From: Pelagimonas sp.
Lineage (GTDB): Bacteria > Pseudomonadota > Alphaproteobacteria > Rhodobacterales > Rhodobacteraceae
Reading direction: 5' to 3'
Length of the DNA: 64,000 nt
Assembly (NCBI GenBank): GCA_025210265.1
Contig: JAOASD010000033.1
Coordinates: forward strand, 1 to 64,000
In this document: one piece after another, positions 43,018 to 52,143 of the stretch
Position numbering within the stretch: the first letter of the stretch is position 1
Layout of the letters: each line of letters begins with the position of its first letter
The notes under the pieces: model-generated
Databases searched by the model: none
The model's input: only the letters and a program-made list of their open reading frames with translations
What the model was told of the DNA's origin: nothing
Made by a program: the position numbers and the translations under genes

Positions 43018-44024
43018 ACGGATTTCCCCTTGAACAGGCCGGTCGGACGGAACAACAGCACAATCACCAGGATCATAAAGCTGACCGCAAATTTATATTC
43101 CGTCGCCATCAGCTGCACGAGCCCGGTCGGCTCGAACTGTTCCGGCAACGCGTATTTCAGCACTTTTTTCCAGGCATAGGTCACGCCGATTTCGGAAAAG
43201 GCGATGACAAAGCCCCCGGCGATGGCGCCCAGCGGGTTGCCAAGCCCCCCCACGATGGCGGCGGCAAAGATCGGCAGCAGCAGCTGGAAATAGGTGAAGG
43301 GTTTATAGCTCTTGTCCAAACCATACAGCACCCCGGCGATGGTGATCAGCGCGGCGACAATCACCCAGGTGATGCGCTCGACCTGCGCGGGGTTGATGCC
43401 CGACAGCAGGGCCAGATCTTCGTTGTCGGAATAGGCGCGCATGGATTTGCCGGTGCGGGTGCGGTTCAGGAACCAGAACAGCGCGGCGACAACGGCAATG
43501 GCGATCACAACGGTCAGCAATTGCGACGTGCGCAGCGCCAGACCTTCGGACAAGCCGGTCATCTGCTTGAACTCACGCGCCTTGAGGATGAAACGCTCGC
43601 CATCGGCAAAGCGGATTTCCTGCACGCCCAGGATCATGCGGTTCAGGCCGTTATAAACGAACATGACCCCAAGCGAGACCATGACCATGATCACCGGTTT
43701 GACCTTTTGCTTGCGATAGAACCGGTACACGCCCCGATCCGTGATCAGAACCAGCGCCGCGGTGGCTGCAATCGCAAAGGGAATGGCCAGCAAAGCCGTG
43801 GGCAGCGGCCCAAGCCCCACACCCATGGACTGGAACAGCCAGGTCACCATGATCGCAATCATCGTGCCAAAGGCCATGGTGTCCCCATGGGCAAAATTCG
43901 AAAAGCGCAGGATGCCGTAAATCAACGTCACCCCCAAAGCGCCCAGTGCCAGCTGACTGCCATAAGCAATCGCCGGGACCAGCACGAAATTGGCCAATGC
44001 GACCAATGCATTGAGCAGATCCAT
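43014..44024 (-). CDS. livH: Branched-chain amino acid ABC transporter permease LivH
   Basis: The 336-residue membrane protein has the LivH pattern: GVTLIYGILRFSNFAHGDTMAFG near residue 30, SLGVMFVYNGLNRMILG in the middle, and AAIVGGLGNPLGAIAGGFVIAFSE at the permease coupling site. Eight or so membrane segments are predicted. It is followed by livM with a 4-bp overlap and preceded, after 63 bp, by the small cysteine protein. Confidence 0.94.
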   Translation of the reverse strand: MDLLNALVALANFVLVPAIAYGSQLALGALGVTLIYGILRFSNFAHGDTMAFGTMIAIMVTWLFQSMGVGLGPLPTALLAIPFAIAATAALVLITDRGVYRFYRKQKVKPVIMVMVSLGVMFVYNGLNRMILGVQEIRFADGERFILKAREFKQMTGLSEGLALRTSQLLTVVIAIAVVAALFWFLNRTRTGKSMRAYSDNEDLALLSGINPAQVERITWVIVAALITIAGVLYGLDKSYKPFTYFQLLLPIFAAAIVGGLGNPLGAIAGGFVIAFSEIGVTYAWKKVLKYALPEQFEPTGLVQLMATEYKFAVSFMILVIVLLFRPTGLFKGKSV

Positions 44025-44087
44025 CAGAACGCCCCCCGATCCAGATCCATCATTACAGGTTTACCCCGTCTTTTGTCGCAACCGGCC

Positions 44088-44498
44088 TCAGCCCTGCGTT
44101 TCACACTGCCCCAGAAACCGCTTGCCACGGTTGCCGCGATAGAGAAACGCGCCATCCGGCGCGATGTTCAATTCATGACCAACAAAGGCCTCCAGCACCC
44201 AGCGCTGGCCGTCTCCGGCTGCGCGCTCTGCCGCATAAGGCCCCTGATGGTCGATCCACAAATGCACGCGGCCCTGATAGGGCGTCAGCAGGATCGGCAG
44301 GGTCGACGGGGCGCACATGGCCTCTGCATCGCCCCGGCATTGGGTCTCTGCCACACATAGCAGATCCGTCGCCCAGCCAGCCCCGGCCCAAAGCATCAGA
44401 CCCAGCGACAGCGCCGCTGCCTTCTTCTTGGTCCAAATACTCAACTCCGCGCGCGCCACAGGCTCAGCCCCCCAGGAAGGAACGCCGGACCTCTTCAT
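44088..44498 (-). CDS. Small exported four-cysteine protein within the liv operon
   Basis: The frame of up to 136 residues has a hydrophobic segment (AAALSLGLMLWAGAGWATD) that should be a signal peptide. The mature part of about 95 residues holds four cysteines (LLC, TQC, AMC, GQC), which could form two disulfides in the periplasm. I recognise no family. The ATG at 44498 lies inside the end of livF; a TTG at 44444 is an alternative, and that region coincides with a copy of the dispersed element core. The gene lies between livF and livH, in the transporter transcript. Confidence 0.7.
   Translation of the reverse strand: MKRSGVPSWGAEPVARAELSIWTKKKAAALSLGLMLWAGAGWATDLLCVAETQCRGDAEAMCAPSTLPILLTPYQGRVHLWIDHQGPYAAERAAGDGQRWVLEAFVGHELNIAPDGAFLYRGNRGKRFLGQCETQG
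44422..44442 (-). repeat. Dispersed element core without hairpin, copy 5
   Basis: TTCTTCTTGGTCCAAATACT matches the conserved arm of the other copies. No GC hairpin adjoins. It overlaps the N-terminal coding region of the small exported protein, so the element may have supplied part of that gene or its leader. Confidence 0.5.
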
Positions 44499-45183
44499 CG
44501 GCCATCAGCGATTTGCCCGTGCCCGTATGGGCATTGGCGCCCTGCACCAGCACATAACCCTTATCGGCAATATCCAGCGCCTGTTTGGCATTCTGTTCCA
44601 CCATCAGGATCGAAATCCCAGTGCGGGCGACCTCGATGATGCGGTCAAACAGCTCGTCCATCACGATGGGCGACACGCCGGCAGTGGGTTCGTCCAGCAA
44701 CAGAACGCTGGGCTGGGTCATCAGCGCGCGGCCCACGGCCACCTGCTGACGCTGACCGCCTGACAGCTCGCCCGCCGCCTGATGGCGCTTGTCACGCAGG
44801 ATCGGGAACAGGGTATAGACCTGCTCCATCGTGTCGCGGAAATCATCCTCGCGGATGAACGCGCCCATCTCCAGGTTTTCCTCCACCGTCATGGACGTGA
44901 AGATATTCGAGGTCTGGGGCACAAAGCCCATGCCCTGACGCACCCGTTCCTGTGGAGACAGAGCAGTGATGTCCTGCCCATCCAGCAGCACACGCCCCTT
45001 GCGCAGGTTCAACATGCCAAAGGTGGCCTTCATGGCGGTGGATTTGCCCGCGCCATTGGGGCCGACGATCACAGCGATCTGACCTTTTTCCACCGCGATG
45101 GTGCAATCATGCAGAATATCGGGACCGGATTTGCCATAACCCCCGGTCATGTTCTCGCCGATCAGGAAGGGTTGCTCGCTCAT
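44464..45183 (-). CDS. livF: Branched-chain amino acid ABC transporter ATPase LivF
   Basis: The 239-residue ATPase has GPNGAGKSTAMKA (Walker A), LSGGQRQQVAVGRAL (signature) and LLLDEPTAGVSP (Walker B), and GMGFVPQTSNIFTSMTVEENLEMG at the Q loop. It pairs with LivG to drive import. Its start overlaps the livG stop by 4 bp. Confidence 0.95.
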   Translation of the reverse strand: MSEQPFLIGENMTGGYGKSGPDILHDCTIAVEKGQIAVIVGPNGAGKSTAMKATFGMLNLRKGRVLLDGQDITALSPQERVRQGMGFVPQTSNIFTSMTVEENLEMGAFIREDDFRDTMEQVYTLFPILRDKRHQAAGELSGGQRQQVAVGRALMTQPSVLLLDEPTAGVSPIVMDELFDRIIEVARTGISILMVEQNAKQALDIADKGYVLVQGANAHTGTGKSLMADEEVRRSFLGG

Positions 45184-46007
45184 GCGGTGGCCTCCTGGTC
45201 CTTGTTCTTCAGGCCGGTGCCCAGATAGGCGTCGATCACCTGCTTGTTGGCCTTGATTTCGTCCAGCGAGCCCTGCGCCAGATGCTTGCCCTCGGCCATG
45301 ACGATCACCGGGTCGCAGAGCTTGCCGATGAAATCCATGTCATGCTCGATCACGCAGAACGTATAGCCGCGTTCTTTGTTCAGGCGCAGGATCGCGTCGG
45401 CGATGGTCATCAGCAGGGTGCGGTTCACCCCTGCGCCGACCTCGTCCAGGAACACGATCTTGGCATCCACCATCATGGTGCGGCCCAGCTCCAGCAGCTT
45501 TTTCTGCCCGCCGGAAATCGCCCCGGCCGGGTGGTCGGCCAGATGTTCAACCGTGAGGAATTCCAGCACCTCGTCGGCCTTGGCGCGCAGCGCGCGTTCC
45601 TCATCGGCGATGCGCTTGCGGCCAAACCAGGTGTTCCACAGCTTTTCACCGGATTGCCCGCCGGGCACCATCATCAGGTTCTCGCGGCAGGACATAGAGC
45701 TGAACTCATGCGCGATCTGAAATGTGCGCAGCAGCCCCTTGTGAAACAGCACATGCGGCGGCAGGCCGGTGATGTCTTCGCCATCCATGAAAACACGGCC
45801 CGAAGTGGGCGGCAGCGCCCCGGCGATGACGTTGAACAAGGTGGTCTTGCCCGCGCCATTGGGGCCGACCAGGCCCGTGATGGACCCTGTCTCGATTTCA
45901 AGAGAGGCGCCATCCACAGCGCGAAATCCGCCAAAATGGCGGTGCAGATTCTCTACCCGGATCAAATTGATGCCCCCCGGAGGCTCTGAGTTATCCCTGA
46001 CATGCAA
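45180..46007 (-). CDS. livG: Branched-chain amino acid ABC transporter ATPase LivG
   Basis: Of 275 residues, VGPNGAGKTTLFNVIAG is Walker A, ISGGQKKLLELGR the signature, and IVFLDEVGAGVNR Walker B, with the LivG-type LLRTFQIAHEFSSMSCRENLM Q-loop region. The domain itself begins at LIRVENLHRHFGG, so the true start may be the TTG at 45965 rather than the ATG at 46007. It follows livK after a stem-loop. Confidence 0.93.
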   Translation of the reverse strand: MHVRDNSEPPGGINLIRVENLHRHFGGFRAVDGASLEIETGSITGLVGPNGAGKTTLFNVIAGALPPTSGRVFMDGEDITGLPPHVLFHKGLLRTFQIAHEFSSMSCRENLMMVPGGQSGEKLWNTWFGRKRIADEERALRAKADEVLEFLTVEHLADHPAGAISGGQKKLLELGRTMMVDAKIVFLDEVGAGVNRTLLMTIADAILRLNKERGYTFCVIEHDMDFIGKLCDPVIVMAEGKHLAQGSLDEIKANKQVIDAYLGTGLKNKDQEATA

Positions 46008-46085
46008 CCGGTTGCGGGCGGGCCTGTTCTATGCGGACCCTGCGCGGCATGGCTCATGCAATATGCATCTCTTTTATGCATATAA

Positions 46086-46110
46086 GGCGGCGCGGATAAA
46101 TCGCGCCGCC
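46086..46110 (-). terminator. Stem-loop between livK and livG
   Basis: GGCGGCGCG (46086-46094) pairs with CGCGCCGCC (46102-46110). On the minus strand TTATATGCATAAAA follows rather than a clean T run. It probably ends part of the livK transcripts and protects their 3' ends, giving more binding protein than ATPase. Confidence 0.75.
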
Positions 46111-46150
46111 CCATCTTGCAACCCCGTATTACTGGGTATTTTGTATCGGC

Positions 46151-47347
46151 TTAGTGATAGCCGACGATCTTCAGCATACCGCCATCAACGGTGTATTCTG
46201 CATAAGACCCGGCCGCTTCGCCCGGACCAACCAGTTCGACACCGGTTGCACCCTGGTAATCGACATCGCCACCATTGCTCAGGATTTCAATGGCTTTGCC
46301 CAGTTCACCCGGCAGGATCGGTTCGCCCGGCGCGTTGGCCACATCCATGATTTTGCCCGCGTAGTCGCCCGGCTCGGTCGAACCCGCCGCCGCCATGGCC
46401 AGCAGGATCAGTGCCGCCGCGTCATAGCTTTCGCCGGAATAAACCGCGGTGCCGTCGATGCCCGCTGCGCCTGCGATCTCGCCAAAGATCGCGCCGCCCT
46501 GGTTTTCGGACCCCGCGATGGTGCCGATCGCGCCGTCAATGTCGCTGCCAAAGGCTTCGGTCAGCGAATCACCGATCATGCCATCGCCCAGCGCAAACTG
46601 GTCAAACGCACCGGTATCCAACGAAGCGCGGATGATGCCGGCACCGCCCTGGTCCACATAGCCCAGAACCACCAGCGCATCGCCACCGGCCGAGGCCAGC
46701 GCGCCCACTTCGGCGGAATAGTCGGCCTTGCCGTCGTCATGCGCGGCAGTGATGGTGATCGAACCGCCACCGGAGGTAAAGTTTTCGCTGAACGCGTCAG
46801 CAAAGCCTTTGCCATAGTCGTTGTTGGTGTAGGTCACGGCCACTTCGCTGATGCCTTTTTCCAGCAGGATCGAGGCCAGAACGGCACCCTGACGCGCATC
46901 CGACGGGGCGGTGCGGAAGAACAGGCCGTTATCTTCGGCAGCGGTCAGCGCCGGCGAGGTCGCAGAGGGCGAGATCATCACAACACCGTTGGGCACCGCC
47001 ACGTTGGACAGAACCGCGCCGGTCACGCCCGAGCAATCCGCGCCCATGATACCTTTGATGCCTTCGCCGGTGATCAGGCGTTCGGCGGCGGCCGAGGCGG
47101 CAGCAGCGTCAACACAGGTGCTGTCTGCGCGCACAGGTGTGACCTTTGCACCGCCCATCAGCTTGCCGCTGTCGCTGACTTCTTTCATCGCGATCTCGGC
47201 ACCGGCAGCCATGGCCGGGGTCAGGGATTCGATCGGGCCGGTAAAGCCCAGGATCACGCCCAGTTTGATCTCATTGGAATGACCGCCAGCAAAGGCGGCA
47301 CCGGCCATCAGCGCGCCAACGGCGGTGGCTGCAAAAAGCTTTTTCAT
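46151..47347 (-). CDS. livK: Branched-chain amino acid ABC transporter substrate-binding protein
   Basis: The 398-residue protein starts with a signal peptide (MKKLFAATAVGALMAGAAFAG). The mature type I periplasmic binding protein has IKLGVILGFTGPIESLTPAMAAGAE, GVMGAD-like GIMGADCSGVTGAVLSN, MISPSATSPALT and YTNNDYGKGFADAF. Cys pairs may form a disulfide. It is the first gene of the operon and its abundance is probably raised by the following stem-loop. The exact amino acid preference is not deducible. Confidence 0.94.
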   Translation of the reverse strand: MKKLFAATAVGALMAGAAFAGGHSNEIKLGVILGFTGPIESLTPAMAAGAEIAMKEVSDSGKLMGGAKVTPVRADSTCVDAAAASAAAERLITGEGIKGIMGADCSGVTGAVLSNVAVPNGVVMISPSATSPALTAAEDNGLFFRTAPSDARQGAVLASILLEKGISEVAVTYTNNDYGKGFADAFSENFTSGGGSITITAAHDDGKADYSAEVGALASAGGDALVVLGYVDQGGAGIIRASLDTGAFDQFALGDGMIGDSLTEAFGSDIDGAIGTIAGSENQGGAIFGEIAGAAGIDGTAVYSGESYDAAALILLAMAAAGSTEPGDYAGKIMDVANAPGEPILPGELGKAIEILSNGGDVDYQGATGVELVGPGEAAGSYAEYTVDGGMLKIVGYH

Positions 47348-47561
47348 GTTTGGAACTCCCTAGATGGAATTTTTGTTTTCCGGGGATCAGGTTATGCAAC
47401 CGGTTCACAAATGAAAAGGCCTGACAGCGGTGTGGCGCGCCAGGGCCAGGGCGCAAAAGCCCGTGATCTGATGCAGGTTGCACAGCTTTGGGTTGCGCGC
47501 GGGCGATGTGACGCCATATCTATCGGTAAGATATGCGGATTGTTCCGAAAAAAGGTGCCTT

Positions 47562-48674
47562 ATGGATCTGTTTTCCCGTCTTGCTTCCATGTCCCTGATG
47601 GGGCTTTGCGCTCTGGCTGGGCCGGTTTCTGCCCAGTTGATCCAGACACAGGCGGGGGTGATGCGCGCCGAACCGCTGGTCGAAGGTCTGTTCACGCCCT
47701 GGGCCTTTGCCACCTTGCCCGGTGGTACGATTCTGATCACCGAGCGCGACGGCAGCATCCGCGCCCATGCAAACGGGCGGGATTGGGAAATCACCGAAGG
47801 CCTGCCGGACATCTGGGCCGACGGGCAGGGCGGTCTGCTGGACATCCTGGTGCCGCGCGACTTTGCCGAGACCCGCGAGATCTATCTGACCTTTTCCAAG
47901 AAACAGTTCATCCGCGGCGAAGCCACGGCGCTGTATCGTGCAAAACTCTCAGCCGATGAAACCCGGCTGGAGGATGGCGACACGGTTTTTGAAATCGCAC
48001 GGGGCACGTTTGGCGGTTATCATTTTGGGTCACGCCTGATCGAAGGCCCGGACGGGGCGATTTACATGACCATCGGGGATCGCGGGGTGCCTGAGAGCGC
48101 GCAGGATACAGGCAATCACGCAGGCAGCGTGCTGCGCCTGACCCGCGACGGTGATCCGATGCCGGGCAATCCGCTGGCGGATCAGCGCGGCGCGCAGGAT
48201 GAAATCTGGTCTTTTGGTCATCGCAACCCGCAGGGCATGGGGTTTGACGCGGCAGGCCAGCTTTGGACCGTAGAGCACGGGGCCAAGGGCGGCGACGAGG
48301 TGAACCGCATCACGCCCGGTGCCAATTACGGCTGGCCGGTGATTTCCTATGGTGTGAATTACAACGGGACAAAGATTGGGGAAGGCACCGACAAGGCCGG
48401 GCTGGAACAGCCTGCGTTCTACTGGGATCCCTCCATCGCGCCTTCGGACATGGTGTTCTATCAGGGCGCGGTGGCCGACTGGCAGGACGATCTGTTTGTC
48501 GGATCGCTGAAATTCGACATGATCTCGCGCCTTTCGGGCGAGCCCCTGCAAGAGGTCGAGCGGATTTCAGGCGCTGAAACCGTGCGCATCCGCGATGTGG
48601 ACACAGGCCCGGATGGGATGCTGTGGTTTCTGAGCCAGGGCAATGGCGCGCTGTATCGCCTGGTGCCGGAATAA
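47562..48674 (+). CDS. PQQ-dependent aldose sugar dehydrogenase-like protein
   Basis: The ATG at 47562 has AAAAAGG upstream and opens a signal peptide (LASMSLMGLCALAGPVSA). The 370-residue product is a six-bladed beta-propeller of the soluble glucose/aldose dehydrogenase family: PWAFATLPGGTILITERDG, HFGSRLIEGPDGAIYMTIGDR, SFGHRNPQGMGFD, TVEHGAKGGDEVN and DVDTGPDGMLWFL. These carry the PQQ and calcium sites. Such periplasmic enzymes oxidise aldoses and feed electrons to the respiratory chain. A dispersed hairpin element lies just after the stop. Confidence 0.92.
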   Translation: MDLFSRLASMSLMGLCALAGPVSAQLIQTQAGVMRAEPLVEGLFTPWAFATLPGGTILITERDGSIRAHANGRDWEITEGLPDIWADGQGGLLDILVPRDFAETREIYLTFSKKQFIRGEATALYRAKLSADETRLEDGDTVFEIARGTFGGYHFGSRLIEGPDGAIYMTIGDRGVPESAQDTGNHAGSVLRLTRDGDPMPGNPLADQRGAQDEIWSFGHRNPQGMGFDAAGQLWTVEHGAKGGDEVNRITPGANYGWPVISYGVNYNGTKIGEGTDKAGLEQPAFYWDPSIAPSDMVFYQGAVADWQDDLFVGSLKFDMISRLSGEPLQEVERISGAETVRIRDVDTGPDGMLWFLSQGNGALYRLVPE

Positions 48675-48675
48675 A

Positions 48676-48724
48676 CGAGGGGCTCTGCCCCTCGTGCTCC
48701 CCGGAGGTATTTTTACCAAGAAGA
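48676..48724 (+). repeat. Dispersed hairpin element, copy 6
   Basis: Hairpin CGAGGGGC-TCT-GCCCCTCG (48676-48694), then GTGCTCCCCGGAGG, TATTTTTACC and AAGAAGAAG. It starts inside two bases of the dehydrogenase stop and can act as its terminator (TATTTTT). Confidence 0.9.
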
Positions 48725-48801
48725 AGCGCAGTGTGCGCTTGGCTTGACCGTCCTGCGTCGGGGTGGTCTGCTTGGCGCATACTGGATTTAAGGAGTTTGT
48801 G

Positions 48802-49224
48802 ATGACATCTGTTTTTAGAAATATGGCTGCGGCGGTTGCGCTGATGCTGTCGGGCGCACCGGTACTGGCGCAGGATGGCATTTTTGACACTTATAAAGAC
48901 ATGCGCGACAGCATGGATCGTCTGATCCAGACCCGGAATATTCAGGATCTGATGATCCGTTTCGGCGGTGCGGATGAAATGACCATCGAGTAGCTGAATG
49001 GGTTGGATGCACAGGTCGAGCAGCTGTATCCGCAGGATCTGGAGCATGTTGCGGTGATACGGCGTGTTGCCCATGAAAACGGGTTCTCGCAAGAGCTGCT
49101 CGCCTATTGGACCGGGACTGCCTACCTATACGCTTATGTGCTGTTTCATGAGGTGGATGGGCAGGTCGTTGCCATTAATTTCCGGTTCAACAGCGATTTT
49201 TCAACGCTGAACGCGCTGCTGTGA
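48802..49224 (+). pseudogene. Secreted protein gene interrupted by an in-frame TAG
   Basis: AAGGAG lies seven bases before the ATG at 48802, and a good signal peptide follows (MAAAVALMLSGAPVLAQ). The frame reads to ADEMTIE and then TAG at 48991-48993 (codon 64), and continues in the same frame without another stop to 49224, giving 140 positions in all. The downstream half (LDAQVEQLYPQDLEHVAVIR) looks like genuine protein. A single C-to-T change of CAG to TAG would explain it. A 63-residue truncated product, a sequencing error or suppression are alternatives. I do not recognise the family. Confidence 0.75.
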
Positions 49225-49250
49225 CGGTTTCCTGACCTTTGAAACAAAGA

Positions 49251-49296
49251 CGAGGGGCGTTGCCCCTGGTGCTCCCCAGGGTATTTTGAAAGCAGA
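49251..49296 (+). repeat. Dispersed hairpin element, copy 7
   Basis: Hairpin AGGGGC-GTT-GCCCCT (49253-49267), then GGTGCTCCCCAGGG, TATTTTGAAAGCAGAG. It lies 30 bases after the broken gene's stop. A second core in opposite orientation follows at 49327. Confidence 0.85.
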
Positions 49297-49326
49297 GAAA
49301 CCAGAAAAGGGCGCGGGCGCCTTGGC

Positions 49327-49347
49327 TTCTTTGCTTGTCAAATACCC
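49327..49347 (-). repeat. Dispersed element core, opposite orientation to copy 7
   Basis: TTCTTTGCTTGTCAAATACCC matches the arm of copies 2-4. It adjoins the 3' end of the minus-strand regulator gene (stop at 49365) and has no strong hairpin. With copy 7 it makes a facing pair between convergent genes. Confidence 0.6.
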
Positions 49348-49364
49348 ATTGCCATCCCTTTTGT

Positions 49365-50375
49365 TCAGACCGACAGCCTGGACGCCTGTGCGCCGCGTTC
49401 GCGGTAGGGGGTGGTGTTGTAATGCGCCCGGTAGCATTTGGAGAAATGGCTGGGCGAAGCAAAGCCGCAGGCCAGCGCCACGTTGATCACGCTCATATCC
49501 GTTTGCATCAGCAGGTTGCGTGCTTTTTGCAGGCGCAATTCCATGTAGTAGCGTTTGGGCGAGCGGTTCAGATAGCGGCGGAACAGGCGTTCCAGCTGGC
49601 GCGTGGACATGCCAACCTGCTGGGCCAAAACCGACGGGCTGATTGGCTCTTCGATATTGGTTTCCATCATCTGGATCACCTGGCTGAGCTTGGGGTGGCG
49701 CACGCCGATCCGGGTGGGCACGGACAGGCGCTGGGTGTCCTGGTCGGTGCGGATGCTGGAATAGATCTGCTGGTCCGCCACGGCGCTGGCGATTTCCTCG
49801 CCATGTTCATTGGCGATCATTTGCAGGAACAGGTCGATCGACGATGTGCCGCCGGCGGTGGTCATGCGGTTGCCATCAATCACAAAGACCGATTTGGTCA
49901 GGTCGACCTCTTCAAATTCTTCGGTAAAGCTGTCCTGGTTTTCCCAGTGGATCGTCGCGCGCTTGCCATCCAGCAGCCCGGCACGGGCCATGGAGTAAGC
50001 TGCGGTACACAGCCCGCCAATTGCCAGGCCTTTGCGCGATTCCCGGCGCAGCCAGTTCAGCAGGCGTTTTGAGGTTGCGCCTTGCACATCGGTGCCGCTG
50101 CACAACATCACCACATCGTCGCGGCGCAGCTCTTCCAGGTCGCCATCCACCTCAAACACGGTGCCGGTTGAGCTGGTCACGGTGGTGCCGCCTTCGCTGA
50201 CCAGCACCCATTCATACAGGGCAGCATCGCCCATGCGGTTTGCAAGCCGCAGGCAATCCAAGGCCGCCGCAAAAGACAGCAGCGTGAAATTATGCATCAG
50301 CACAAAGACAAAGCGGCGCGGCTTGGCCGGGGTCTCCATGAGTTCGACGATCTGGCGCTTGCTGGGTGGGAGCAT
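49365..50375 (-). CDS. GlxA-family transcriptional regulator (DJ-1/PfpI domain plus AraC HTH)
   Basis: Residues 20-190 form a DJ-1/PfpI-like sensor ([40 protein letters not shown]). Residues 235-325 form an AraC-type DNA-binding domain with two helix-turn-helix units ([20 protein letters not shown] and [20 protein letters not shown]). The architecture is that of GbdR, CdhR and ArgR of Pseudomonas, which sense betaine, carnitine or arginine. No obvious target adjoins: aroG is divergent. It is 336 residues and full length. Confidence 0.9.
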   Translation of the reverse strand: MLPPSKRQIVELMETPAKPRRFVFVLMHNFTLLSFAAALDCLRLANRMGDAALYEWVLVSEGGTTVTSSTGTVFEVDGDLEELRRDDVVMLCSGTDVQGATSKRLLNWLRRESRKGLAIGGLCTAAYSMARAGLLDGKRATIHWENQDSFTEEFEEVDLTKSVFVIDGNRMTTAGGTSSIDLFLQMIANEHGEEIASAVADQQIYSSIRTDQDTQRLSVPTRIGVRHPKLSQVIQMMETNIEEPISPSVLAQQVGMSTRQLERLFRRYLNRSPKRYYMELRLQKARNLLMQTDMSVINVALACGFASPSHFSKCYRAHYNTTPYRERGAQASRLSV

Positions 50376-50592
50376 CTGGCGGCATCCTTCTCGCGGCGGT
50401 TGGCGGGGTGAATTTTTGGCGGAAATGACGAAAAAGCGACGCGACGTCCAGCCCCCCTATACCGAATTGGGCAGAACAGGACGTTTGCGTCAAGGGATGT
50501 CGCAAAAAACCTTGTTGGCCTTGGCCCTTTGGTTGCGCTACAGAACGGGGGTCCCGGTTGTCGGGATGTCCTATATTTTTTGGAGAAGACCA

Positions 50593-51963
50593 ATGAGTGA
50601 CTGGCAGAAATCGAACTGGCGTGAACGTCCGCGGGTTCAGATGCCTGACTATACGGATGAGGCCGCGCTGAACGCCGTCGAGGCACAGCTGACCAATTAT
50701 CCGCCCCTGGTCTTTGCCGGCGAAGCGCGGCGCCTGAAATCGCATCTGGCGGCCGCTGGGCGCGGCGAGGCCTTTTTGCTGCAGGGTGGGGATTGCGCTG
50801 AAAGTTTTGAACAATTCAGCGCAGATGGCATCCGCGACACGTTCAAGGTGATGCTGCAGATGGCGATGGTGCTGACCTATGGGGCCAAGGTTCCGGTGGT
50901 CAAAGTCGGCCGCATGGCGGGCCAGTTCGCCAAGCCGCGCAGCGCCCCGACCGAGGTCGTCGATGGCGTCGAGCTGCCCAGCTATCGCGGTGACATCATC
51001 AACGAGCTGGACTTCACCGAAGCAGCCCGCATTCCTGATCCGAAAAAGATGCTGCAGGCCTACACACAGGCGGCGGCGACGCTGAACCTGCTGCGCGCGT
51101 TTTCCACGGGCGGTTATGCGGATGTGAACCAGGTGCATCAGTGGACGCTGGGTTTTGTCGAAGGCGACAAGGCTTCAAAATATCGTGAGATGGCCGGGCG
51201 CATCACCGACACGCTGGATTTCATCACCGCCGCAGGTGTGCGCAGCGAACAGGCGCATACGCTGCAGACCGTGGATTTCTACACCAGCCATGAATCGCTG
51301 CTGCTGGAATATGAAGAGGCGCTGACCCGTCTGGATTCCACCAGCGGCAAGTGGCTGGCGGGCTCTGGCCACATGATCTGGATCGGCGACCGCACGCGGC
51401 AGCCTGACGGCGCACATGTGGAATTTGCCCGTGGCGTGCTGAACCCGGTGGGTCTGAAATGCGGCCCGACCACCACGGCCGAAGATCTGAAACTGCTGAT
51501 GGAGCGCCTGAACCCCACCAACGAAGAGGGCAAGCTGACCCTGATCGCGCGCTTTGGGGCGGGCAAGGTGGCCGAACATCTGCCGCGCCTGATCAAAGCC
51601 GTGCAGGAAGTGGGCGCCAATGTGACCTGGGTCTGCGACCCGATGCATGGCAATACGATCAAATCCGCCACCGGTTACAAGACCCGCCCATTTGACTCGG
51701 TTCTGAAAGAGGTGCGCGAGTTCTTTGCCGTGCATCAGGCCGAGGGCAGCATCCCCGGCGGTGTGCATTTCGAGATGACCGGTCAGGACGTCACCGAATG
51801 CACCGGCGGCGTGCGCGACGTGACCGAAGAAGACCTGAGCGATCGTTACCACACCGCGTGCGATCCGCGCCTGAACGCGTCGCAATCGCTGGAGCTGGCC
51901 TTCCTTGTGGCAGAAGAGCTGACCAATCTGCGCATGGCCAAGGCCGAAGCCGCCAGTGCCTAA
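50593..51963 (+). CDS. 3-deoxy-7-phosphoheptulonate synthase, class II
   Basis: The enzyme joins phosphoenolpyruvate and erythrose 4-phosphate in the first step of the shikimate pathway. The ATG at 50593 follows GGAGAAG. The 456-residue product has the plant-like class II pattern: [63 protein letters not shown] and [18 protein letters not shown], supplying the metal and substrate residues. The longer frame upstream is an artefact. A strong terminator follows. Together with trpE it covers two entry points of tryptophan synthesis. Confidence 0.96.
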   Translation: MSDWQKSNWRERPRVQMPDYTDEAALNAVEAQLTNYPPLVFAGEARRLKSHLAAAGRGEAFLLQGGDCAESFEQFSADGIRDTFKVMLQMAMVLTYGAKVPVVKVGRMAGQFAKPRSAPTEVVDGVELPSYRGDIINELDFTEAARIPDPKKMLQAYTQAAATLNLLRAFSTGGYADVNQVHQWTLGFVEGDKASKYREMAGRITDTLDFITAAGVRSEQAHTLQTVDFYTSHESLLLEYEEALTRLDSTSGKWLAGSGHMIWIGDRTRQPDGAHVEFARGVLNPVGLKCGPTTTAEDLKLLMERLNPTNEEGKLTLIARFGAGKVAEHLPRLIKAVQEVGANVTWVCDPMHGNTIKSATGYKTRPFDSVLKEVREFFAVHQAEGSIPGGVHFEMTGQDVTECTGGVRDVTEEDLSDRYHTACDPRLNASQSLELAFLVAEELTNLRMAKAEAASA

Positions 51964-51983
51964 GCGAATAAGTCGAAAAAATG

Positions 51984-52016
51984 AAAGGGACGGGTCAGTC
52001 ACCCGTCCCTTTTTTC
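51984..52016 (+). terminator. Terminator downstream of DAHP synthase
   Basis: AAAGGGACGGGT (51984-51995) pairs perfectly with ACCCGTCCCTTT (52001-52012) around CAGTC, ending in a T run to 52016. It lies 20 bases after the stop. Confidence 0.97.
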
Positions 52017-52143
52017 TGGCTTTCATAAATGCCCCCGCATGAAAGCCATGGTGCCAGAGCTGCAAAACCGGCACTTTTATCCTGTCAGACTGACCTGCTT
52101 TGTTTAACTTTTCATTGCAGGTGTCAGAAATTATTGCCTTATT

